Shown here piece after piece: positions 1-10,883 of a stretch of DNA of 64,000 bases. Source of the stretch: Triangularia verruculosa. Lineage: Eukaryota > Ascomycota > Sordariomycetes > Sordariales > Podosporaceae. Made by a program: the position numbers and the translations under genes. The notes beneath the pieces are model-generated. The model did not search any database. It worked only from the letters and a program-made list of their open reading frames with translations, and was not told the DNA's origin. The DNA is taken from contig MU863914.1 in NCBI GenBank assembly GCA_033296885.1, forward strand, positions 1 through 64,000, given 5' to 3'. Each line of letters opens with the position of its first letter. Position 1 is the stretch's first letter.

Positions 1-360
1 ACAGAGGCTTTGAGTGCTTGTACTTAGTCTAATACAGAGGCTTTTAGTGCATGTATATTATTGACTTGTATTCTCTTGCTTGTGCTTGCTTGCTTTATAT
101 AGGATTGAGAGGAGAGGAGAGGTCTGCTTATATAAGTGTGCTGGTCTTCCAGCAGGTTCTACAGGGCACTGGGCCCCTATAGGGTAGCAGGGTGCCCTGT
201 GGGACTACTAAGTTATAGAGAGTATAGCTTAGTTCTACGGGCTTCGATTCCCTTCGATAGCTGACAAATCCTTGGGAGCTGAGCCCTTTGGTAGGTCTTA
301 GGTTACGCTAGATCCGGCACCTCAACACCTGGGTCTTACCCGGCACCTATTATGTGCTAC
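1..360. repeat. LTR-like or unclassified repeat segment
   Basis: No coding frame is visible. The segment starts with a near-direct duplication (ACAGAGGCTTT at 1 and again at 34). It contains two perfect hairpins: TGCTGG/CCAGCA at 139-144 and 149-154, and ACAGGGCAC/GTGCCCTGT at 161-169 and 192-200. It changes at about 360 into the RIP-mutated transposon. This composition fits the end of an LTR or another dispersed repeat, but I cannot assign a family. The left border lies outside the window. Confidence 0.4.
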
Positions 361-1660
361 ACGTTAACAATAACTTCGATAAAATTAGGTTTATAATAAG
401 TATTATCTTCGCGGATATAATAGTTACAACCTCGGACGGCCTTAGTAAAGTAAAATTAACCTAGCCTAGTAACCGCGAATAGGCAACGGTAATCTAGAGA
501 GTTAATACCCTCGGCTAGGCTATCCTTCCTTTTATTATCTTAGCTGCATAATACCACTTTACTAATTAGTATACCGAGTATAACCTACCGTTTACCTAGC
601 ATATCGTAACTACTAATAATAGCTGGACTACTAATATAGTAGGCCTAGATTAAATTAAATACTTCGACTATTATATAGCGCCCTGTATAAAGGGCAAATA
701 CCGGTTATTAATCCTCGACGGCTACGAAAGCTACTATTCGACCGAATTCGAGCGCTATTACCAGTAGAACAATATTATTACGCTCTATATACCTCTGTAT
801 TCCTCCTACCTCCTTCAGCTACTTAATGTCGGCTACTTTAGACTATTAAAGCAGGTATACGGCCGCCAGATCGAAGACTTAATACGCATACATATTAACT
901 ACGTAAGTAAGTTCGAGTTCCTCTATACCTTCCGCGAAGCCTTCTTTACTTCTATAACGGAGAAAAATATATAGGGTGGTTTTATAGGTGCTAGCCTTAT
1001 ACCCTACGATCCAGAGAGGGTGTTTTCTAAGCTAGATATAAAGCTTTGTACATTAACACCTCTAAACTTACGGCCCGGCACTGTATAACCTTAGGTCTCC
1101 TAAATACCATATAACTCTCGAGAAGCTAATTTACAGTCAACGCTTATTAAGACTCGTATTACCAACCATCAAAATAGCTCCCCGACTTCAATGTTAGCTG
1201 CGGGAGACCAGCTTACTAAAGGTACAACGGCTATAATGCACTAGGTGGCTCTCCTTCGTGCAGAGGTCTCGTCGCTCCGTAAGGCCAATGAGGCACTAAG
1301 CAAGCGCCGGAGAGCCAAAAAAACACGCGTAAGGCTTAGAGGGTCACTTACTGTACAAGAGGCACAGGATCTACTGGATCAGAAGGCCGTAGATAGGGAG
1401 GGAGTGTAAGAAACGCAGCCGGATAGTAGTAATGCAGGGGGGGCTCGTACGAAGGTTCGGTGCTGTGGTGTGTGCGGTAAGCCTGGCCATAATGCCCGCA
1501 CTTGCCAGGAGGCTGCAGAAGGGTCTGATTCAGCTGTTTCTGATGTAATTATAGTTGGTTAATAGTTTCGTTGTATTGTAATGGAGGATGGTATTCGAAG
1601 GGTGGTCAAAAGTGACCGGCCCACTTATATGACTGACTCACTTATAAAGTACGTTAGTTA
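361..1660 (+). mobile_element. Decayed Fot1/pogo (Tc1-mariner) DNA transposon
   Basis: Frame 3 carries a broken DDE_1 transposase of the fungal pogo/Fot1 type. Around 702-765 the frame reads LLILDGYESYYSTEFE, the place of the family's DGH.SH catalytic block. Further on come the typical LLQLLNVGYF block and, at 1461-1508, the C-terminal zinc knuckle CCGVCGKPGHNARTCQ. In-frame stops occur at 765, about 972 and 1407. The part before about 1140 is TpA-rich and CpA-poor, as expected after repeat-induced point mutation. The 3' flank (about 1610-1655) resembles subterminal pogo sequence (GACCGGCCCACTTATATGAC). No matching left inverted repeat is present, so the 5' end is lost or replaced. Confidence 0.8.
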
Positions 1661-2938
1661 ATAATTAATCAACTATATTATAATTTAATAACTATTTATT
1701 TATATATTATAAGTTAATTATTAAAAGTAAAATAATTAATTAAAGGTATAAAAATTATTAAAGGAATTTTATTAATTTAGTAGTATATTAAAGGACTTAA
1801 TAGCGGCTTAAGGTAAGGAGGGTACAGACTATTTAACGGGAAATAAATATGCGTTTAAAATTACTGTATTATTTTAAGTCTTCTTTTTCTTTTCTTTATA
1901 ATGGACTTCGAGGCTATTGAAGATTATTACTGCAATTGAACCACTATTCCAAGCCCTATATTACAGCCCTTGTCACAGTTGCCCACCACGCCGTTCACAT
2001 GGCAGACACCTAAAAATGCACATGTGCAAACCCATGAATTAATTGGTAGTTAGCTGTAGATTTTGGCCGACGAGCAAATAATACCATGGGCGGATAGTAC
2101 CTACTTTACCGACATATTGCGCCCTGCGCAATCTCCTTAAGCTGTGTCACAAGGTAACCACATTCAAGTCTACCTAGATGCGGTAGCCGATCAGCAATGT
2201 AGTGTTGTTTTGAAATTCATGTTTCGGCTAGAGTGTGTCCAATCAGGTCCTATTAAGCTTTATCTACTCGCTTCACAGATAGTATCCAAGTCTCGAAGAC
2301 TGAACGGAGGGAGGCAGCAAAAGCAGAACGAGCAGCCATTCTCTTCATAGTTGAGGTAACATTCCGTATATCAGAAATCTGACACAATCGACCAGATAAT
2401 GATCTCATCTTCAAATCACGGCAAAATAGAGCAAATACAATTACCCCCATCCTCTTCATTCTCTGTCTTTTCCTTCCTCCCTTCGCAGCTCTACTCCTGC
2501 CCCCCTACCCCATACACATCCCAAATTCTCTAACCCTCCACTTCATTGTAGTAAACTTCCAAAGCTTCTTGATCCCCCCTTTTTAGCTATATAAAACAGA
2601 CCAGAAAACCAAAAAAAGAAAACACCCTGCGCTCATACGCCACCCAAAACCTTCCGCCTACCCATCCCCCGCCTGGCTCATGGTACTCACACTCCATTCC
2701 ATCCTCCTGAAACGTACACTATATAAGCCGATAGAAAAGAAAAAAGAGAGAAACAGCCAAGAGTAGAGGTATAATGCGCCAAACGCAACGCAAAAGCGTT
2801 AAAAAAATATAGGGCAACTGAGAGCCTTTGATCAAGATGACAAAAATAAAAGCAAAAACAGACCATAAAAGCCCATCGCTCAACAGGATTAAACCAATCA
2901 AGCCATGATAAAAAGCACCCATCACTTGCACGCAAGGT
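1661..2938. other. AT-rich tract and 3' flank of the SREBP gene
   Basis: 1661-1880 is an extreme A+T stretch (ATTAATTATTAAAA-type), probably the tail of the RIP-mutated repeat block. 1880-2938 is ordinary unique sequence that should contain the 3' UTR of the minus-strand SREBP gene. No convincing gene is seen. Confidence 0.5.
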
Positions 2939-5900
2939 TTAGCACCCGCCGCCCTCCATATCTTCACATTCATCTTCCATGCTTGCATAACCAGGGTCCG
3001 CCTCCATACCTACTACACTCTTCGTTATAGCAAGGCACCTATCAATCATCTTCTGCCTCATCACACCATCAAAGCCGACGTCGTTGCCCCCTGCGCTGCC
3101 GATCCATATTCTCAAGCTGCCAGCAAGTCTCTCAAGAGAGCGAGAGCAAGTTTCCCGGCCAACAGCGTGCCTGTGGAGACGTTCCATCAGGTGATAGGCA
3201 GCGGTGTAGCCGAGCAGTGACATTCCCTCGATATCGGCACCGTCGGGAAGGATAGAGTCGATGACAGTAAAGGCGGCCGGGGGAGGGTCGGAGAACTTCT
3301 GGAGCTGAGCGATACCCATAGCGCAGCGAAGAGCCATCTGAGCGTCGAAGTCGGGGACGATAGGAGTCACCGGGGAGTCGATAAGCGGTGGCACGCCCTT
3401 GCTGTAATCGGGGTGTTTGTCAGGGTTAAGAGAGGGACCGAGGGCATGCATAGCGGTGACGATGGCAGCACCACGTTTCTGCTCGCCGAGGACAGCCCGC
3501 GCAACCAAGACGCGGACGTGGGCATTAGAGCCGATAGGAGCCACCTTGGTCGCCAGATTCAGTTTATCTTCGGTCTCGAGAGCCAAGCGCCCAGACTCAT
3601 CACGAGTCTTTGGCAGATTGCTGCACAGAGTGCGGTGGAGAATGAGACAGGAATACCAAGCCGCAACGGCATCCATGGGCGACCTGACCGCGGCATCCTC
3701 AACCACAGCGTCCATACCATCGATGATCTCGTCGACATTGTGTGTGGTAGGCTGATTCCAGGCCAGATTGTGTGCTCTCTGGATGATGTCGTCGTTGAGC
3801 GCCTCATCGCAATCCTGTTCGAGGAGGACAGCAAGATGATCGGGCAGGACTTCATCACCAGACTTGGTGTGCTCATGGAGTGAGTTGTTGATGCGGTTGA
3901 GCTCGCGTGCTTCGTTCCAGCACGACCGGGCAAGCTTGGCCGCCAGCAAATTAGTGATCCATGAAGCGCCGTTCATTCTCCAAAGCAAGACCCGGATGTG
4001 CAACGCCTTCATCATCAGACGAACTGGTGTATCCGGCAAGGTGCCCGAAGCAATCAGGGTGAGAGTGAGACGGCTCTTATTGATCTCATTGTCACCGCCG
4101 GCAAGCTGGGCATCCAGAGCAATGGACCATGCCTTCACGCGGGCAGCTTCCTGCTCTTCGCTGAGCCCGACCAGGTAGAGATAACCGCGGGGTCCAATCA
4201 CGTTCCGGAGGGCGTACTTGCAACACTTGAGGAACAAGGCCGCAGCCTCCATGGCGAAGTTGTGTTGGGGAACCCAGACAGTTTGAATAGCGGTCAGCCA
4301 GGCTTGCCTCCTAACGTGAATGGGCGAGGCAAGAGATGGCACCGCCTGAACAGCCGAGGTAGCATGCTTGGGCTTCTCGGATGGCTTGAAAATGTCGATA
4401 TTGAAGAGAGAGGCGCAAGTAGCCCAGAGGAAAGCCCCCAGCAATCCGAAAAACCTGAGCTGAGACAGAATCTGACTTGCGGAAACGTAATAGCCACCAA
4501 TGCTGAAGTGAGTAGACTGTACGAACGCAGCGATGAGATGCACAGGAACACCCATCAAGCCACGGCCCTCGGTCGTCTCGGGGTTTTGCTCCTTCTCGAC
4601 ATAGGCCTCGAATAACATCAAGCCAGCCAGCGAACCCACCATAAGCTTTCCAAGATATGGGTTCCACCTGCTGGACTGCGCTTGTTGCTGCTGCTGCTGA
4701 AGTTGCTGGCTGATCAAGGCAGGATTTTGCTGGAACTGCTGGCCTGGCACTGGATATGGGCGCCCAGCGTTCATCTGTTGAGAGACTAAGATGCGCTTGA
4801 TGTCGGCGGGGATCGGAATCATACCAGCTGGGTCCGGTCCTCTGGTGGTCGCTATTGGCGTATTCATGAAGGGAACAGCATCCTGAGGATATTGGACAGG
4901 CGTAGGCGGCTGTTGGAGAGGATTTGGTAGCTGGCCGGTCATAGCGCCAGCCATAAAGAGTTTTTCGAACGCAGCGATCCTAGCCTGCATACTACTGTTC
5001 TCGTCAATGAGGCGGTTGTTCCGCTTCTCCAAATGTCTGATATACTCGGTAGCCTTGGCAAGGACCTAGATTGATTGACAGTCAGTAACGGCTATATTCT
5101 GTAGAGAGCTATGTACGGAAAACATACTGTCGCCTTGTTAAGCTTGTGGGCAGGAGTCAAGCCGTGTAGCTCCTCCCTATCCTCGGTGGTGTCCTCACCA
5201 CGAGCACTTTTAGACATGATTCTGAGTGACGGGACACTATCTCGCAGAGCTGCTATCTTGTCATTGAGATTGGTCCGGTATCGCTTCTCGATCATGTTGT
5301 GAGCCGTCTTCTTGACGGGGTGCTGTCCGTCGAGCTCGTCATCGTCGTCGTCATCATCGACCTCGGCCGACGACTTTCTCTTTCTGCTGTTGGACTTCGA
5401 ATTGCCCTGGGCATCCGGGGACGAGCCAGCGCCCTTCTCGAGGCCGCTGACGCTCGAGTCCGGGCTCCCAGCGCTGTTGGGGGAGTGATACTGGAGATGA
5501 GGCGGCATAGCAATTGACTTGAGCCGCTCCTGCTGAGCAGGGGTCAGCGTATTCTGAATGTTGCGGCTGTCAGGTCGAAATGGGTCGTTTGGGTAGTTGT
5601 GGGCCTGAGATTGCGAGAGGTTGGCCGGATCGGCGGCGGCGGCGGTAGTTTGATCAAAGGCCGGATCGATACTGGAGGCGGCGGGCGACTGGAGATACAA
5701 GGGATGCTGCTGATGCTGATGCAGCACTGGCTGGCCGAGATTGACGTGCACCGGGAGATCCCAGGTATGGGGTACAGGAGGGGCAGCAAACCGGTTGTCG
5801 CCGGCGTTGATGTCGTACGGGGGTGTATCCTGGAAGTTCCAGGAGGGCACTGTGTTGAAAAATTGTTGTTGGTCAGGCTGTTGTTGCTGGAGGTGTGGGT

Positions 5901-6156
5901 GGGTGTGTGGGTGGGCGTGGGCGTTGGTCATCGAAGGCGAGACTGATACAGGAGTCCCACTCGGACCGGTGCCAGGCGTGGCAGCAAGTGTCTCGCTCGG
6001 TTGGGAGGAGGCAACGGTAGCGGCGGTGGTGGTGGTGTTGGGATCCGGAGTGCCGAGGCCGCTATTCACCAGGTCGCCGGTAAGGCTGGCATCGAGGTCG
6101 AAAGATGCCAACTCCTCAAAGAGGTTGGGCGAGTCAGAACCGGGATCTGTCATCAT
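2939..6156 (-). CDS. sre1: SREBP-type membrane-bound bHLH transcription factor
   Basis: Two exons, 6156-5128 and 5065-2939, are split by a 62-nt intron (GTATGT...CTAG) inside the bHLH region; the product is about 1051 aa. The basic region [16 protein letters not shown] (from residue 286) has the Tyr in place of Arg that marks sterol-regulatory-element binding proteins, and joining the exons continues helix 2 as [19 protein letters not shown]. The N-terminus is acidic and Ser/Thr-rich, like an activation domain. Two hydrophobic segments lie near residues 482-498 and 544-564. The long C-terminal region matches the fungal DUF2014 type. Family knowledge: Sre1/SrbA is held in the ER membrane, cleaved when sterol or oxygen is low, and then activates ergosterol and hypoxia genes. 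Two ATGs stand at the start (6156 and 6153). Confidence 0.93.
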
Positions 6157-7695
6157 TCGTTTGCGAGGGTCAGAGCCCTGAACTCCCTGGGCTTTCGGCC
6201 AGGCGTTGCATGCGGAACCTCTGGCAGTCAGTGTGCCGCAGGTCAGTCTGGGTCGTGCGCCGACTGGCGAGAGTGGGTGGCCGGGGCAGAGCCGACGACC
6301 AATTGCGCGCGGTCGATGTGGTGGTGTCGCGCGGCGTAGATTGAGTAATTCGGTATCGGCAAGCCTGACCGCGTTTCTGGTTTGCTGATGGCTGCGCAGG
6401 CTGTTCTCGATTTTCGATGCGGAGGGAATGTGGGTTTAAAAAACATACGATGCGATTGAGAGAATCGAATGATTCCCGCCCGGAAGTCAGCGGCCCCCTT
6501 TCAGCAACGAGCACGGTCCACGTTACCAGCAACCCCACTTGGTTTAGCTCAGAAAGCCGAGTTTGCCATCTTCAACCTCTTCAATGCAGCAGCACAGTAC
6601 CTAGTTTGAAGATATAATCTGCGGGAATGCAGTCTAGAAGAAACTTTATTTCGACGACGTCGTTTCTCTTCGAAGCGGGCAATGAAAGAGAACCACCTCC
6701 AACTGACCCGACATCATGAACACGAGACGGAGAGAGGCAGCCAAGCAACCAAGTTGTTGCCATACGGAGATCTCTCTTCTGAATCAGTGCGACACGGTGC
6801 TGTGGGACAGACACACAGACTTGTCCATATCTCTTAGTAATTCATCCTACTCACCTGCTTGTCCCGAGCGGATGATTTCTTGGACAGCCGTCGGAGCACT
6901 TGAAGTAATAGCTCACATTTTCCTTGGATCTTACCCAGCGGGCCAGCGTCTTCATCGGATGGGAATGCGGGCGGATGCGGGGTCCGGCGAATGGGGGAAT
7001 GGGGGACATTTTAAGCTCAGGCCCAATACCGAACCACATCGGCCGAAGGTCGGTTTTGCCCCGAATGCTGCTGTGTCTGATATCATTTTCATCATTTCGA
7101 TGTGAATCCCTACGGATTCCACCTCTTCTATCATGGTTTCAACGGGGTTGAAGGTCAGGAAGACCCTGTTATCACCTAGGCAGACGCCGGCAGAGCTTCT
7201 GAAGCAGCCCAGCACAACCCTTCCAGTTTCATCACGTTCTGAAACACCACAGCTCACACCCGGAGACAGCACTCAAGCAAAGGAGTCGATAGAATCATTT
7301 GTATCTGGTCACATATTTTCTCCAGATACATTCTTCATGAAGATATTTGGTATTTATAATACAAAAATGCTGTCCCGCGTTTCCAGACGGGCTCAAGTCA
7401 ACGAACTAAAGAAGCGAAAAGAAGCTTTCATTCTCACTCCATCATCAACTAAAACCCCTCATCTCACTCATGGATATCAATGCTGCCCCCCTCCTACCGA
7501 GAAAAAAAAAAGAACGAGTTTTCCAGGCTAATCTGTCCGCCCATTATAGCCAACCACTATTCAATGCAACAAAGAAAAGCCAGGCATACACACCAACCAG
7601 GCACGCACACCACAACAATGGGAAAAAGAAAAAACACGGGATATCTACGAAGAAGCTTATAACACCCTACCACCGCAACCAAACCCTCCCCTGAA
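6157..7695. other. Intergenic region upstream of the SREBP gene
   Basis: This 1.5-kb non-coding stretch separates the SREBP gene from the 3' end of the next minus-strand gene. It should hold the SREBP promoter and 5' leader. Several short open frames are present but show neither coding-like composition nor recognisable domains. Confidence 0.5.
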
Positions 7696-9441
7696 TTACC
7701 ACACATCATCCGTATCCCTCACCATCTCCAACGTCGGCGTCTTCGGCTCCAACTTCTTCATCATCTTCCTCTCCTTCTTCCCCATCAAGCTTGGCGTCAC
7801 TGGAATCACCGGACTAAACGGCTGGTACGGCGTATACGGCACCGGCGCCCCCGTCCACGGCGTCCTCTGGCCTCCCGTAAGCGGCCCGTTGTCCCTATCT
7901 GGCCTTGTAAACACCGTCTGCTTCGTCGTGCCAAACGACGCAGCAGAAGGACTAGTCACTGCTGGCTCGTAGGCTCGGAAAGGCAGCGCACCACCGGCGC
8001 GGACGGCGGAGGGTGGATTAGGCCGGGAGAAGGAGGTTTGTCCTGGGCGAGGGGAGACGGGAAGGGAGTCCATAGAGGGGAATCGGTTGACGCCTGGTTT
8101 GGGGGAGGTGGGGAGGCCGACCAGGCCGGAGGTTGAGGAGGTGGCCGAGGGGGGCTCGTCGTTGGAGTTGTCACGGTTATGATGGCGGTTGTTGGGGGCG
8201 ACGGCGGCGTCAATGCGTGAATCGATGCTTTGGGTTGAGACCGGGGAGATATCCGGCGTGGGGAGGTGCTGGCTTGATGATCCGGCATTGCGGCGGAACG
8301 GGAGGTCCGAGGTTCCGTGGGGCACCGGGGGAGGGACTGGAGGTGCGTAATAACGGTGTGGGATGGTATTCATCTCTTGCTCCTCCTGGCGGGGAAAAGT
8401 GCCCGACATTGGGGTCAAGATTGGTGACGAGATGACCATTCCGGAACCTTGAGCCTTGTTCTTCCTTGGTGATTTGAGGAAGTTGAGTAGAGACGACCCT
8501 CGGGATTCCTTTTTGCTATCCTGGGTGAGGTTGAGGTTTGATGGTTTGTTCCTCTCTCTTTTGGTGCTTCCAGGGGTTGGTGGCATGGTGTTGACGGACT
8601 TGGTGGATGGCGAGGTGAGCATTGGAGGAGGCTCATATGCCCTGCCTTCCGCTTTGGCTCTTTCCTGCTCCATCACATGCCGGTACATCTCTTCTAGCTG
8701 ATTTTGCGCCATGGCTCTGTCCCGACCGACGACTGTCTGGTCCACGGAAAGGTCGATACCGCAAGCAAGGATCGTCGAAGTCGGCGAGTGCGCTGTTGCG
8801 ATGGAGAATTGCGACTTGGCTGGACTTAGTGGGCCGCCGAGTCTGTCTCTTGCTGTTAAGGGCGAAGCCGAAGGAAGGGAATAGTTTCTGGTGTGCGGTG
8901 AGAGGTTTGTCTGAAGTGAAAGCTTCTGACCAAGACCTTGGCCGAGCTGCTGCTGATGCTGCTCTTGGAGAAATTGCTGTTGCTGGTACTGCTGTTCTTG
9001 CTCAAGTTGTTCAACTTGATATTGTTCAAGTTGCTTCTTGTAATCGTCTTCTGACAGAAATTGCTGGAATTGCTGCGTAAGGGGGTTGTATGCCAGTAAC
9101 CCTCTCTCCTCCTCCGGTAATTCACCGTTTCTGATACGTGTTCGCCTAGTCTTCAAGAGAGCTAGCAAGAGGAGAGCTACAATGACCAGAGAAACACCGT
9201 ACGCTCCGACAATGGCGCCGATATGGTATGGAAGGTAGGCCGGGTCCCGGACAGCGTTGGCGGATAGCGGAGGTCCGTCTTCGGGAGAAGGAGTAGGAGA
9301 TGAATAGTCGAGCCACAAGTCACCTCGACGGGGTAGCTGCTTGAAAGATGGCAAGGCTGCGCAGAAAGAGGGCCAAGATGTCGTCGCAAAGAGAAGAGCG
9401 AAGGCAGCTTTGTTATAAGAAGAGACACCAGCTGGCAGCAT
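7696..9441 (-). CDS. Single-pass membrane protein of unknown function
   Basis: Single-exon frame, 581 aa from the ATG at 9441. The frame extends a little upstream but only to a TTG codon. The first 30 residues (MLPAGVSSYNKAAFALLF...) look like a signal peptide. A short Pro/Ser-rich lumenal part is followed by a strong transmembrane helix (IGAIVGAYGVSLVIVALLLLALL) and a basic stop-transfer KTRRTRIR. The cytoplasmic part of about 450 aa has a Gln-rich coiled coil (KKQLEQYQVEQLEQEQQYQQ) and then a long low-complexity Ser/Pro tail with many possible phosphorylation sites. I do not recognise a named family. A 5' exon is possible: a start codon with a good GTAAGT donor lies near 9560, but the phases do not match. 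Confidence 0.7.
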   Translation of the reverse strand: MLPAGVSSYNKAAFALLFATTSWPSFCAALPSFKQLPRRGDLWLDYSSPTPSPEDGPPLSANAVRDPAYLPYHIGAIVGAYGVSLVIVALLLLALLKTRRTRIRNGELPEEERGLLAYNPLTQQFQQFLSEDDYKKQLEQYQVEQLEQEQQYQQQQFLQEQHQQQLGQGLGQKLSLQTNLSPHTRNYSLPSASPLTARDRLGGPLSPAKSQFSIATAHSPTSTILACGIDLSVDQTVVGRDRAMAQNQLEEMYRHVMEQERAKAEGRAYEPPPMLTSPSTKSVNTMPPTPGSTKRERNKPSNLNLTQDSKKESRGSSLLNFLKSPRKNKAQGSGMVISSPILTPMSGTFPRQEEQEMNTIPHRYYAPPVPPPVPHGTSDLPFRRNAGSSSQHLPTPDISPVSTQSIDSRIDAAVAPNNRHHNRDNSNDEPPSATSSTSGLVGLPTSPKPGVNRFPSMDSLPVSPRPGQTSFSRPNPPSAVRAGGALPFRAYEPAVTSPSAASFGTTKQTVFTRPDRDNGPLTGGQRTPWTGAPVPYTPYQPFSPVIPVTPSLMGKKERKMMKKLEPKTPTLEMVRDTDDVW

Positions 9442-10883
9442 GATGATGGGGGTGGGAGAGGGTCCGGGGAGGTCCAATCCGAGGCCACGGGTGGCGATAG
9501 ACAGCGGTGGTGTCGTCCAAAGGGTCTGTCTTACTTACGGCTGCCTCGTAGTATCCGCCATGCCGAAACACCTTGTGATTGAGATGGACAGGAGGAGGTG
9601 CAAATGGCAGCAATCACGGTATATAGCAGCGCCTGTTGCGACAAGAGTCGACGGAACCGACATGGGAGGCGGGGGGGCAGCCCATGCCGACTCTGGACCT
9701 GCATATGGTCCAAAATCAAGGTGAGGCCCTCGATTGGTTGCTGTCTTTGACGGGAGTTGATGTCTTGCCCAACCACTTGCATGAGCGAGCCGATGGCCGC
9801 GCTAAGTCCGGGCTGCTTATTGGCTGTCGGGGGCTCCACCCCGCATCTCCCATCACTCAACCATCGCTATTGGACTGTGATGAGAGACCTCACAGGCCAT
9901 GAGAGCTCTTGCGTGTGCTACAATAGGAGGTTTTTTTTGTGATTCTCATGCGAGAGATTTCACTTCAACCGGTGCTGCAGTAGCGTTTCCCAAAATGCAG
10001 CAGGAAGCACCACTTGCAGCGTCAGCATTCGCATTTCCCCCTTGATAGCCAAGTTGCGCCTATGCTAGCTCACTGTGATAGAAACCTCTGATATCCGTGA
10101 TCGACCTTTGATCACGGCGTGTGGACTGACAGCAGCGAATTCGGTCCGTTCCCTCAATAAACATCACATCCCGTCACGCACAGGCAGCATGGTCGTCTTG
10201 GAGATCAAGAACGGCGGGAAGAGAGAAGCGGAAAGTGTCACTGAGGGTGCCGCCCGCTGGAGGATACTTCTCGGCGCATGAACGGATCGACCATGCTTCC
10301 GATTGATTGATTGCTTGCCACTATGATGGCCCAAGGGCTCACTGGGGCTGTAGCAGTAATCGAATCACATGAACATGTGAGAAAGAGCCCAACTCTGCCT
10401 TCGTGACTGTCGTGACTGCTTCCCAAAACACGAGTATTCCCAAAACCTGCTTGTTATAGGCTTCTTGCCCAACCCTGGCCGCATGGCTGGCTACAGGTTC
10501 TCGTGGCGAAGGCGCAGCCCGCTATGAACTTCTACATAGGCCACAGTTTAGCGAGATCACAAAATAAATATCCGATGCTTAAAATGTAAAAATAGAGACC
10601 AATTGGTCATCCAGGAGAAGTCCTGAACGAAGAATGTTGTCGGTGTTGAAGGCTTCAAATGAATTAGATAAGCAGAAGCCTGCTTGTCTCCCAATCACGT
10701 GCTTCCGCGAAGGTCCCACCTTGAAACACGCTTCCTGTTTCGCAGCAACGCGTCTTCGACATCTCGAGCTTAACATTTGCACCACCTTTCCTTCCGCGAA
10801 TGGCCCAACCATAAAAACCCAGCAATTGCACAATCTGGAGGAGAATTCATCGCATTTTTCATCGTCTCAATTCCTCGTGGCAC
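9442..10883. other. Divergent promoter region
   Basis: 1.4 kb between the minus-strand membrane protein gene and the plus-strand helicase gene. No convincing gene, RNA or repeat is seen. It should hold both promoters. Confidence 0.5.

Noticed and set aside
241..260. tRNA T-loop-like sequence GGGCTTCGATTCCC
   Set aside because: No acceptor, D or anticodon arms can be formed around it.
3413..4615. Long plus-strand frames opposite the SREBP gene
   Set aside because: Antisense shadows of a well-supported coding exon, with no recognisable domain.
9413..9613. Upstream first exon for the 581-aa membrane protein, starting near 9560
   Set aside because: The donor is good, but no acceptor gives a matching phase. 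The ATG at 9441 directly precedes a signal-peptide-like stretch.
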